Shown here: positions 53,301 through 59,950 of the stretch, piece by piece
How the letters are laid out: each line of letters starts with the position of its first letter
How positions within the stretch are numbered: the first letter of the stretch is position 1
Position numbers and translations under genes: made by a program
The notes under the pieces: model-generated
Databases searched by the model: none
The model's input: only the letters and a program-made list of their open reading frames with translations
What the model was told of the DNA's origin: nothing
From: JAAFIW01 sp031414805
Lineage (GTDB): Bacteria; Pseudomonadota; Gammaproteobacteria; Burkholderiales; Burkholderiaceae_C
DNA length: 64,000 nt
Direction of reading: 5' to 3'
NCBI GenBank assembly: GCA_031414805.1
Contig: JANOQJ010000085.1
Coordinates: 1-64,000, forward strand

Positions 53301-53426
53301 GTCGCGAACAAAGCGGCGCAGCGCGCTTGAAGCCGTTTCGAGCGACTTGCGCAACTCATCCAAAACCCAGGCCAACGGGCCCAAATCATTAACGGCCAAA
53401 TCAAGGTTGTTTTCGTTGGCTTGCAT
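47358..53426 (-). CDS. chpA: ChpA/PilL hybrid histidine kinase of the Pil-Chp system
   Basis: A 2022-residue CheA-like kinase controlling type IV pilus twitching. The N-terminal half has several Hpt-type domains: FHTLKGSSRMVGL near residue 722, a degenerate AHSLAGSSGTVGF near 1039, LHTLKGSARLAGA near 1276; the first 600 residues contain degenerate helical units. Long acidic, Pro/Ala/Val linkers separate them. Then follow the dimerisation and ATPase parts (LLRNCVAHGIEDADVRSAAG; LSGRGIGMDVVRSEVNALGG), a CheW-like domain and a C-terminal receiver (VVLSDIEMPRMDGF, phospho-aspartate near 1947). It is last in pilG-pilH-pilI-pilJ-chpA. Confidence 0.95.
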   Translation of the reverse strand: MQANENNLDLAVNDLGPLAWVLDELRKSLETASSALRRFVRDAETARGSELGSVDSGQLRIARQQLHQALGALEMVGLSAPGQVLRAMEAAVQKFIEHPELCGEGSAVKVERAGFALTDYLEGLLLGKPVSSVALFPQYRDVQELAGADRVHPADLWQIDFRWLEPTVAAGTTPVAYEPSVRTQFDKAVLRLVKSGDVSGLRQLAQVCVGMSAAQTGRQPKAFWHISAAFFQAISLGLSAPDVHVKRAASRVLLQYATLAKGESNVSDRLGQDLLFFCAQSVPAQGADAGALAAVRAAYGLQRFHPVNYESTQFGRFDPLLLTQSRKRITAAKESWSALAGGDVGKLRNVADQFSLVCDSLVKLHPASEPLSKALTACVEATVRSGQPPSTELAMEVATAILYLEAAFQDLDPSDTQLASRTSRLADRLALVRSGGAPMPLEVWMEELYRRVSDRQTMGSVVGELRGALGELEKHLDQFFRNPKDKTPLRQAPSYFSQMRGVLSVLGLDQAAHAVLRMRDSVEEILVTEVDEERARAAGTFDKLGNNLGALGFLIDMLNYQPALAKKLFVFDEQLGELKPLMGRVAADIPHSAQTSPEQTAVLETAAPQAAEPVPLVPAGDMTTQLDAPLLDPQPLEELSASAVLLPALTPSSVAINPVTQAVVPAPVEVSSASDLDDGDDDLRDIFLEEAREVIETGQLAIRSLAADPVNVGDQTVLRRAFHTLKGSSRMVGLTAFGEAAWAMEQLLNSWLADQKPANETLRGITAEAMSGFAMWVQDIANGNDSHWRADVFSASADALRTENRWIHIKLPEPIGSAADVTVPMISADDTVRLKAAVVELPDVEAPAALVNDAVLAGEPDLPSFVLDDDVVEVVPAVHLTATSSIVEALEPDFSFDVLMPTDTEPSTPVAVELTQESLAVEAIELEGIDFASLQAIADASVIEVSATEGAARVETPVPTAPVAFGAESVDAPPDVALGQSVVEPMDEPVKVIGLLRIGIPLYNVYLNEADERSRMLVNEVTEWSLSPNEPVADSTVGLAHSLAGSSGTVGFHALAELARALEHAMLQSQLQPEVTPEQVQAFTAAAEDVRRLLHQFAAGFLKEPDPKVLSALRAVEVAEFTEIQQDISFDSVLPVDLAPVSVQAVLPAVTAAPASADTAPAEVMVQAAVPTPAHALPAEVPTALVVPATVAPTPVAVPFVPLPTVDLASVQAPSVFAAANVDDEDDLDIVDAVDLDLFPIFEEEAIELLPALGGSLRQWAARTDSRSARDEVLRALHTLKGSARLAGALRLGEMAHRMESEIEQMGSEGFHPSQFGPLLHRFDNLQANFEALRATGGLPAVVPVELTAAKAVEQDKPAAQPVSSAVAADAPKVPVVRSAIAVPVVTALAPLRAASNQVVRVRSQLLDRMVNQAGEVMITRSRLEAELNQLKSSLGDLSGNLDRLRAQLRDIELQAESQMQSRLAQAKDTAAGFDPLEFDRFTRVQELTRMMAESVNDVATVQRSLQRTVEATEDDLVAQARQTRELQRDLLRTRMVEFEGISDRLYRVVRLASKETGKQVKLDITGGSIEMDRGVLDRMTPAFEHLLRNCVAHGIEDADVRSAAGKDASGLIVIELSQEGNDVAVSFSDDGAGLNLPRIREKALAQGIITADQHLSEADAANLIFMAGFSTATQITELSGRGIGMDVVRSEVNALGGRIETSTQTGKGTNFKLVLPLTTAVTQVVMLRSGKLAFGVAANVVETVRRVSLKEVEQAYRSGTMEVAGEVVPFHWSGALLQASARSLEPNVKNMSVVIFRSAAQRVAMHVDEVLGNQEAVVKNLGPQLSRLPGLAGMTVLASGAVVLIYNPVALSTVYGESARAVTVAQLAQIDEAAAASVGQGGKLQVPARIAPVVNEIPLVLVVDDSITVRRVTQRLLQREGYRVTLAADGLQALERLADELPAVVLSDIEMPRMDGFDLARNIRGDERLKPLPIIMITSRIAEKHREHAMELGVNHYLGKPYSEEELLSLVRHYTSVAVPA

Positions 53427-53499
53427 GAATGACTCTGAGTGAGCGTAGGGCGATTAATGATGATGCGATGGCTACTGTGTATGACACACCCACCGCGGC

Positions 53500-55785
53500 T
53501 TAAGCGATCTTGAAGCGGGACACCGATTGCCGCAATTCTTCAGCCATGCGCGACAAGTCGCGTACTTGCAATGCGGTTGACCGCGTTCCTTCGCCGGTCT
53601 GCTCCGTCACCGCAAAAATGTGCTGAATGTTTCCAGCCACTTCGTTGGCAGACTCAGCTTCTCTAGACGCGGACGCAGAAATCTGCTCAATCAGGTCCGC
53701 AAGTCGCCGCGACACCGCGTCAATTTCTGTCAGTGCCGTGCCGGCGTTGTCCGACAGCTTGGCACCCTCGACCACACCTTGCGTGGAGCGTTCCATCGCG
53801 GCAACCGCGTCCTGGGTATCCGTTTGAATCGCTTTCACCAGCGCAGAAATTTGTCTCGTCGCATCAGCCGATCGCTCGGCCAATCGCTGCACCTCTTCCG
53901 CCACCACAGAGAAGCCCCGACCCGCTTCGCCAGCCGAAGCTGCCTGAATAGCAGCGTTCAACGCCAATACGTTCGTTTGTTCGGTAATGTCTGAAATCAG
54001 CTCGGTAATCTCGCCAATTTCTTGCGACGACTCACCTAGTCGCTTGATGCGTTTTGACGTTTCCTGAATCTGATCCCGAATCGAATTCATACCGCCAATC
54101 GCGTTTTGCACCGCAGCCAAGCCTGATTCAGCAGCCATTAGAGACTGACGAGCCACTTGAGATGATTCTTGCGCCTGACCGGACACTTGGTTGATGCGGT
54201 CGGCCATATCCAGCACCGACTGTCCAGTCTCGCGAATCTCCCGCAACTGTTCGGTTGAAGCGGCCAACAGCTCAGTCGACGTGCTCTCAACTTGCGCCGT
54301 TGTTTGGGCCACCCGAGTAGCCGTGTTTTGCACGTTACCCACCAGAGAGCGCAGCTCTTCTACTGTGTAGTTCACCGAGTCGGCAATCGCGCCGGTAATG
54401 TCTTCGGTCACCGTCGCTTCTTGTGTCAAGTCGCCCTCAGCTACCGTCTGCAATTCGTTCATTAATCGCAAAATGGCGGCCTGGTTTGCGTCGTTAACGC
54501 GTTTGGCCTCCTGCTCCTGTCCTTCAGCTTGAACACGTTGAATCTCTGCAAGCCCTTGACGCTTACGGCTGTCTTGCAATTGCACATACGCCAATCCGAC
54601 CGCGCACAAAATACCGAACAGTGCTGCGCCGGCCAACGCGGCCAGAGCGGCTGCGCTCAAACCAGTTTGGGTCGACAACTTACCCTGCAAGTCTTCAAAA
54701 TTCCGTCGTAGCGGCTCGCTATCTGCCAGGATTGCTGCTTGGGCTTCACGGGCAGACACCAATCCCTGCAGGTTTCCAAGAATCGCGCCGGCTTGTCCCC
54801 TGGTTTGTTCGTAGAGTTTTAACAACGCATCAAGGCGCTCACGGGTTTGGGGATCCTTGGAGCCGGACAAACGCAATTCAGGGCTACCGTCCAAAAGTCC
54901 TTGTGCAATTTCTTTGAAGGAATTCAAGTCCTTGCCCAGCAAAAACACTGCCTCTGGGCTCACGCCCTCCATGGTCAGAAACTCGTTGGCAGATTTACCA
55001 ATGCGCTGTGTCAACATCACAAGTTGACCTGCGGCCGAAATTTCAGCTGCTGCAGCACCTTGCTGAAGCTTTAACGAAGAGACTGTTTCAGCAATCTCCA
55101 GCAAATCGGACGATTGGCGGTTAATGGTCCGCAACGCATTACCAACCTGCGTCAGGATTTTTTGCTGACCCAATACAGTGGCTGCATTTTTCTCAGCGCG
55201 CTCAACCAACGGATATATTTTTTGAACGTCTTCCTGGTAGTTGGCCGCCAAGCTGGAAAGTGTTTCATTGCCCGATTGCAACCCGCGAACGTTGCGTGCC
55301 AGCACCTCAGAGCTTTCTTTTACATCCGGAAACGCCTGAGCGCTGCCGACCAGGGCCTGCGAAACGGACTTGGCAAGGCGCTGCGATTGCATCATCGCGT
55401 CACCCGTACCCGCTACCTGCCGGGCCACACGATCTGCCTGGTTCAGCGCCAATATCGTCACCGCTACCAAGACGATTGCAGCCAAGCCGAGTAACACAAC
55501 CAGTATTCGCTGGTGCTGCCCGATCGTACGGCGACCCAATCCCGGGACCGCGATCAAATTGCTGTCGTCTGCAACAACATCTGAATCAAAAGCATCGTCG
55601 ACATTTGCTGATCTATCAAACGATTGGGGCTGAGCACCCTGTTGCCCGGAGATACTTCCCATACTAGTGGCCATGGGATCCATGGATGCATCGGGCATCG
55701 CCAAGCTCAGTCCATCGTTGCCATCTGAAAATGGATCATTGTTTTTTTTCGAAAAGAGATTTTTGACTCGGTCAACGACAGACAT
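53500..55785 (-). CDS. pilJ: PilJ methyl-accepting chemoreceptor
   Basis: A 761-residue MCP of the PilJ type. Membrane spans are at about 91-114 (ILVVLLGLAAIVLVAVTILA) and about 378-402; between them lies a helical PilJ-type sensor domain, after them a HAMP region and the signalling hairpin with LALNAAIQAASAGEAGRGFS and VVAEEVQRLAERSADATRQI. A long cytoplasmic N-terminal tail (about 85 residues, many Asp and Ser) precedes the first span. It signals through PilI to ChpA. Confidence 0.95.
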   Translation of the reverse strand: MSVVDRVKNLFSKKNNDPFSDGNDGLSLAMPDASMDPMATSMGSISGQQGAQPQSFDRSANVDDAFDSDVVADDSNLIAVPGLGRRTIGQHQRILVVLLGLAAIVLVAVTILALNQADRVARQVAGTGDAMMQSQRLAKSVSQALVGSAQAFPDVKESSEVLARNVRGLQSGNETLSSLAANYQEDVQKIYPLVERAEKNAATVLGQQKILTQVGNALRTINRQSSDLLEIAETVSSLKLQQGAAAAEISAAGQLVMLTQRIGKSANEFLTMEGVSPEAVFLLGKDLNSFKEIAQGLLDGSPELRLSGSKDPQTRERLDALLKLYEQTRGQAGAILGNLQGLVSAREAQAAILADSEPLRRNFEDLQGKLSTQTGLSAAALAALAGAALFGILCAVGLAYVQLQDSRKRQGLAEIQRVQAEGQEQEAKRVNDANQAAILRLMNELQTVAEGDLTQEATVTEDITGAIADSVNYTVEELRSLVGNVQNTATRVAQTTAQVESTSTELLAASTEQLREIRETGQSVLDMADRINQVSGQAQESSQVARQSLMAAESGLAAVQNAIGGMNSIRDQIQETSKRIKRLGESSQEIGEITELISDITEQTNVLALNAAIQAASAGEAGRGFSVVAEEVQRLAERSADATRQISALVKAIQTDTQDAVAAMERSTQGVVEGAKLSDNAGTALTEIDAVSRRLADLIEQISASASREAESANEVAGNIQHIFAVTEQTGEGTRSTALQVRDLSRMAEELRQSVSRFKIA

Positions 55786-55824
55786 GATGCGGCCTTCCAG
55801 GTTACGTACTAAGTTTTATTGCGT

Positions 55825-56352
55825 TTACGCGCTGATGCTTAAAAATTGCGGTTGCTGCGACAACGACTGCAGGTTTATTTCCTGCCAGAACGCGCCCTGC
55901 GCATCCGTATAACCCATACCAAAATACGCTGGGGAGCCAAGCGGTGCTTCGTTGGAGCTCACGAAAGCATCCACGTTACGCAGACCCGCCAATCGATCAA
56001 TCAGCAGCGCGCAATTGACCTCCAGCAAGGCATTCAGAGCGATGAGTCGGGCCTCGGACCTGACGCTATCGATGCGGGTCGTGACATGACCCGAGACAAA
56101 CCCGGCGAGATCCACTACACCGAACAAGCCACCCCGTAAATTGGCGACGCCAAGGTACCAACGCTGCGTATAAGGAACGGGCATCGCGGTAGACCATGAA
56201 AAAATTTCGCCAGACTGCCCTAGCGGGAACAAATATTTCAAACCCGCAGCCTCAACGGCAAGCCAAGATACCGACGCAGGTGCGGTTTTGGCCGCCTGCA
56301 GTCGGCTAGCCAAACGACTTTGGAGTTCTCTTAGAGCTTCGCGATTAGCCAT
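55825..56352 (-). CDS. pilI: PilI CheW-like adaptor
   Basis: A 175-residue CheW-domain protein that couples PilJ to ChpA. After a helical N-terminus (residues 1-25) the CheW core runs through WLAVEAAGLKYLFPLGQSGE, YLGVANLRGGLFGVVDLAGF and LIALNALLEVNCALLIDRLA. It is 39 bp upstream of pilJ and 17 bp after pilH. Confidence 0.93.
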   Translation of the reverse strand: MANREALRELQSRLASRLQAAKTAPASVSWLAVEAAGLKYLFPLGQSGEIFSWSTAMPVPYTQRWYLGVANLRGGLFGVVDLAGFVSGHVTTRIDSVRSEARLIALNALLEVNCALLIDRLAGLRNVDAFVSSNEAPLGSPAYFGMGYTDAQGAFWQEINLQSLSQQPQFLSISA

Positions 56353-56369
56353 GCTGATCTAGTTTTGGG

Positions 56370-56735
56370 TTAGCCTAAGGCTTTGATTTTCGCCATCAAA
56401 TCAGTCGCGTCGACAGGCTTTGTAATGTAATCCCGCGCCCCTTGGCGCATGCCCCATACCCGGTCGGTTTCCTGATTCTTGCTCGTGCACATAATAATGG
56501 GTACATCGGAGTAAAGCGGGTCACGGCTGATGGCACGGGTTAATTGAAACCCATTTTGGCCGGGCATGACCACGTCCATCAAAATCAGATCAGGCTTGTC
56601 TTCGGCAAGGCGCCGAAATGCGTCTTCGGCGTTTTCAGCAGTTTTCACTGAAAATCCGTTTTTCTGCAGCAGATCGGTCATGAACATCAATTCTGTTTTT
56701 GAATCGTCCACGACAAGTACTTTTTGAATACCCAT
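56370..56735 (-). CDS. pilH: PilH response regulator
   Basis: A 121-residue single-domain receiver. Acidic pocket VVDDSKTE, phospho-aspartate in PDLILMDVVMPGQNGF (near residue 52), signalling TSKNQE and K in YITKPVD. With no output domain it probably acts on pilus motors or as a phosphate sink for ChpA. It lies 9 bp after pilG. Confidence 0.95.
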   Translation of the reverse strand: MGIQKVLVVDDSKTELMFMTDLLQKNGFSVKTAENAEDAFRRLAEDKPDLILMDVVMPGQNGFQLTRAISRDPLYSDVPIIMCTSKNQETDRVWGMRQGARDYITKPVDATDLMAKIKALG

Positions 56736-56744
56736 AAAAAGCTC

Positions 56745-57137
56745 CTATGTTTCTGAAGTTCCGCCGTATTGCTTGACAGTCGTCAGCAACTGATCTTTGG
56801 TAAAAGGTTTCGTCAAATAATCTTCAGATCCGACCATTCGACCACGCGCTTTGTCAAAAACACCATCTTTGGATGACAGCATGACGATGGGCACTGCAGC
56901 AAATTTGGCATTGCGCTTGATGATTGCGCAGGTTTGATACCCATCGAGACGGGGCATCAAGATATCGCAGAAAATCAAGTGCGGCTGGTAATCGTTCACT
57001 TTGGCCAGCGCGTCAAAGCCATCTTCCGCCAGCATGACTTCGTGACCACCCTGTTTTAAAAAGATTTCGGCGCTGCGACGAATGGTGTTGCTGTCGTCGA
57101 TGACCAAAACTTTGAATCCTGATGCTGTTGTGCTCAC
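56745..57137 (-). CDS. pilG: PilG response regulator
   Basis: A 130-residue single-domain receiver, the second output of the Pil-Chp pathway. VLVIDDSNTIRRSAEIFLKQ, phospho-aspartate in HLIFCDILMPRLDGYQ, MLSSKDG and the K in DYLTKPFTK. The frame runs to 57242, but the GTG at 57137 has AAGGAG about 9 nt upstream (GGAGTAGCTTCG), while the longer N-terminus is unlike the family. First pil gene, 67 bp after rubredoxin. Confidence 0.92.
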   Translation of the reverse strand: MSTTASGFKVLVIDDSNTIRRSAEIFLKQGGHEVMLAEDGFDALAKVNDYQPHLIFCDILMPRLDGYQTCAIIKRNAKFAAVPIVMLSSKDGVFDKARGRMVGSEDYLTKPFTKDQLLTTVKQYGGTSET

Positions 57138-57204
57138 CGAAGCTACTCCTTTGCTTGAATCAGTTTTGGTTTGATCGCCAGCATATCGCCGAGACCGCGC
57201 CCTG

Positions 57205-57378
57205 TCATAACTGCACCATCTCGAAATCTTCTTTGCGGGCACCGCATTCGGGGCAAGTCCAATTCATGGGGACGTCAGACCACAATGTACCGGCCGGAAT
57301 GCCATGATCGACGGCTCCTGCCGCCTCGTCATAGATCCATCCACAAATTAAACACATCCAGGATTTTGGTTCGATCAC
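57205..57378 (-). CDS. rubA: rubredoxin
   Basis: A short gene of 57 residues from a GTG at 57378 (or 50 from the ATG at 57357). It reads MCLICGWIYDEAAGAVDHGI, then WSDVPMNWTCPECGARKEDF and EMVQL. The two CxxC pairs (CLIC, CPEC) bind one iron as in all rubredoxins, giving a small cytoplasmic electron carrier. It lies directly upstream of pilG and divergent from the ThiD-like gene. This rubredoxin-pil order is frequent in betaproteobacteria as far as I know. Confidence 0.92.
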   Translation of the reverse strand: MIEPKSWMCLICGWIYDEAAGAVDHGIPAGTLWSDVPMNWTCPECGARKEDFEMVQL

Positions 57379-57473
57379 AGCTTAAAGGGCCTCACAATAG
57401 AATGCAACCGATTGTATAGACAGCACATGTCACAGCGACGAATGTAGCGCGCTTTCAAACACCCACGGCACCC

Positions 57474-58460
57474 ATGACCCAACCTTCACGTCGCAGTGGC
57501 GTCGCATCGCACGGTGCGCCGGACACCCCCGAAGAAACTGACAATGCACCAGCCGAAGAGTCGGAAAATCCGGCTTGCGTGTTGGTATTTAACGCCAATG
57601 ACCCCAGCGGAGCCGGTGGACTGGCTGCTGACGTGGCCGCCATTGCTTCGGTCGGCGCGCACGCTTTGCCCGTCGTAACCGGTGCTTATGCGCGAGACAC
57701 GAACGAGATATTTGACCATTTCGCCCTGGACGACGAGGCTGTTGCGGAGCAAGCCCGTGCGGTCCTGGAAGATGTTCCGGTCCAGGTCATCAAGGTCGGT
57801 TTTGTTGGCAGCCCAGAAAACATCAGCGAAGCCGCTCAAGTGGCATCTGACTATTCGGATGTACCCTTGATTGCCTATATGCCCAACCTGTCATGGTGGG
57901 ACGAAAACCAGATTGAGTTGTATCTCGATGCCTTTACCGAGCTGCTATTGCCGCAGACCACAGTGTTGGTAGGAAACCACAGTACGCTGTGGCGCTGGCT
58001 GCTGCCAGACTGGGATGCGAGCCGCAGCCCGACGGCGCGCGACCTGGCCAAGGCGGCCTCGGAGCATGGTGTGGCTTACACCTTTGTGACCGGCATTCCG
58101 CTGCCTGAGCAATTTATTGACAACGTACTGGCAACGCCCGAGGCTGTTCTCTACAGCGAAAAATTCGAGCGTTTTGAGGCCACTTTCACCGGCGCAGGCG
58201 ATACGTTGTCAGCCGCCCTGGCCGCCTTGATTGCCAGCGGCAGCGATTTGACCGAGGCCGCCAACGAAGCTTTGAGCTATCTGGATCGTTGCCTGGATGG
58301 GGGCTTTCGTCCTGGCATGGGACACGTGGTGCCTGACCGCCTATTCTGGGCGCAACCGTCCGATGACGACACCACGGATGACGACAGCGATGACGCTGGC
58401 CAAGGCGTGCCTTCCACCTTCACCGGATTCGATCTACCACCCCATGACACCAAGCACTGA
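57474..58460 (+). CDS. thiD: ThiD-like hydroxymethylpyrimidine kinase
   Basis: A 328-residue ribokinase-fold protein of the ThiD (HMP / HMP-phosphate kinase) group. NDPSGAGGLAADVAAIASVG follows a 35-residue polar N-terminal tail; FTGAGDTLSAALAALIASG (about 240-258) holds the anion hole and catalytic aspartate. It departs from ThiD in the substrate-binding QNT region (GAYARDTNE) and carries an extra acidic C-terminal tail (DDDTTDDDSDDAGQG). Substrate identity is therefore not certain. The last 17 nt overlap the hemL start. Confidence 0.85.
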   Translation: MTQPSRRSGVASHGAPDTPEETDNAPAEESENPACVLVFNANDPSGAGGLAADVAAIASVGAHALPVVTGAYARDTNEIFDHFALDDEAVAEQARAVLEDVPVQVIKVGFVGSPENISEAAQVASDYSDVPLIAYMPNLSWWDENQIELYLDAFTELLLPQTTVLVGNHSTLWRWLLPDWDASRSPTARDLAKAASEHGVAYTFVTGIPLPEQFIDNVLATPEAVLYSEKFERFEATFTGAGDTLSAALAALIASGSDLTEAANEALSYLDRCLDGGFRPGMGHVVPDRLFWAQPSDDDTTDDDSDDAGQGVPSTFTGFDLPPHDTKH

Positions 58461-59772
58461 CCTCACCATTGATCGCAATCAAGACCTCTTCGACCGCGCA
58501 CGCCGCCTGATTCCGGGCGGGGTGAACTCTCCGGTCCGGGCGTTCAAGGCCGTGGGCGGCACGCCGCGCTTTGTGCAACGCGCGCAAGGCGCGTATTTTT
58601 GGGATGCCAATGGCCAGCGCTACGTAGACTACATCGGTTCCTGGGGTCCCATGATCCTGGGCCACGGCCATCCAGCGGTGGTGCAGGCCGTGCAACAGGC
58701 CGCGATGGAGGGGTTTTCTTACGGCGCGCCCACCGAGCGCGAGGTGCAACTGGCTGAGCTGTTGATTGCGCTGGTGCCATCTATCGAAATGGTTCGCCTG
58801 GTCAGCTCGGGTACTGAAGCGGCCATGAGCGCCATCCGCCTGGCGCGGGGTGCCACGGGGCGCAACAAGCTCATCAAGTTTGAGGGCTGCTACCACGGCC
58901 ATGCGGATGCCCTGCTGGTCAAAGCCGGTTCCGGCTTGGCCACCTTTGGCAACCCCACAAGCGCTGGCGTGCCACCTGAGGTGGTGCAGCACACCCTGGT
59001 GCTGGAATACAACAACATCGAAGAACTGGAGCAGGCTTTTGCGGTGCATGGGCGCGACATTGCCTGCCTGATGATCGAGCCGATCTGCGGCAACATGAAC
59101 TTTGTCCGCGCCAGCGTGCCGTTCATGAAGCGCTGCCGTGAGTTGTGCACGCAATATGGCGCGCTGTTGGCATTTGACGAGGTGATGACGGGCTTTCGTG
59201 TGGCCCTCGGCGGCGCACAGAGCCTGTACGCCAAGCTGATTCCCGGCTTCGAGCCCGACATGACGGTGATGGGCAAAGTCATTGGAGGCGGCATGCCGCT
59301 GGCGGCATTCGGTGCCAAGCGCGCCGTGATGGAGCAATTGGCACCGCTGGGCCCGGTTTACCAGGCTGGCACCTTGAGTGGCAACCCGGTAGCCACCGCC
59401 TGTGGTCTGACGACGCTGCAATTGGTCAGTGCGCCTGGTTTCTTTGATGCATTGGGTAAACGTACGCGCTCGCTGGTGGACGGCTTGAATGCGGCTGCAG
59501 CCCAAGCAGGCGTGCCGTTCTGCGGCGACAGCGAAGGTGGGATGTTTGGCTTTTTTCTGCTGGATGAATTGCCGCACAACTACAGCCAGGTGATGGCCAC
59601 CAACAGCGCACGTTTCAACCAACTTTTTCACGGTTTGCTGGATCGCGGCATTTACATTGCACCCGCCTTGTATGAGGCTGGTTTTGTGAGCGCAGCACAC
59701 CGCCAGGAAGACATTGACGCAACGCTGGACGCGGCCAACACCGTGTTCCGGGAGATGGCTCAAACGCTATAA
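58444..59772 (+). CDS. hemL: glutamate-1-semialdehyde 2,1-aminomutase
   Basis: A 442-residue HemL, making 5-aminolevulinate from glutamate semialdehyde in tetrapyrrole synthesis. IPGGVNSPVRAFKAVGG near the start, SSGTEAAMSAIRLARG, FDEVMTGFRVALGGAQ, and the PLP lysine in VMGKVIGGGMPLAAFG. The ATG at 58444 gives the family start; longer frames overlap thiD. The final codons ACG CTA TAA are formed by the 5' end of a dispersed repeat. Confidence 0.97.
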   Translation: MTPSTDLTIDRNQDLFDRARRLIPGGVNSPVRAFKAVGGTPRFVQRAQGAYFWDANGQRYVDYIGSWGPMILGHGHPAVVQAVQQAAMEGFSYGAPTEREVQLAELLIALVPSIEMVRLVSSGTEAAMSAIRLARGATGRNKLIKFEGCYHGHADALLVKAGSGLATFGNPTSAGVPPEVVQHTLVLEYNNIEELEQAFAVHGRDIACLMIEPICGNMNFVRASVPFMKRCRELCTQYGALLAFDEVMTGFRVALGGAQSLYAKLIPGFEPDMTVMGKVIGGGMPLAAFGAKRAVMEQLAPLGPVYQAGTLSGNPVATACGLTTLQLVSAPGFFDALGKRTRSLVDGLNAAAAQAGVPFCGDSEGGMFGFFLLDELPHNYSQVMATNSARFNQLFHGLLDRGIYIAPALYEAGFVSAAHRQEDIDATLDAANTVFREMAQTL

Positions 59773-59822
59773 ATAATATAGCTGCTTGAGCAGTATTCAC
59801 AAGGGCTAGAGGCCATTTTCGT
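59765..59822 (+). repeat. dispersed repeat copy 17, supplying the hemL stop
   Basis: CGCTATAAATAATATAGCTG, CTTGAGCAGTATTCACAAGG, GCTAGAGGCCATTT. The CGCTATAA lead overlaps the last hemL codons and the TAA stop. Confidence 0.92.
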
Positions 59823-59950
59823 TAAAAACCGGGGCGTATGCCAGGCTACAGGTGGTTTCCCTTGTATTGCGCCAGCCAACAGTGCAACAGAGCGTTGCAA
59901 CTGATATATTGCGCTGCACCATTTCCATTTAACACCTGAGGATCGCTCCC

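Noticed and set aside
58420..59763. 447-codon antisense frame opposite hemL
   Set aside because: HemL is unmistakable on the plus strand; the antisense frame is compositional.
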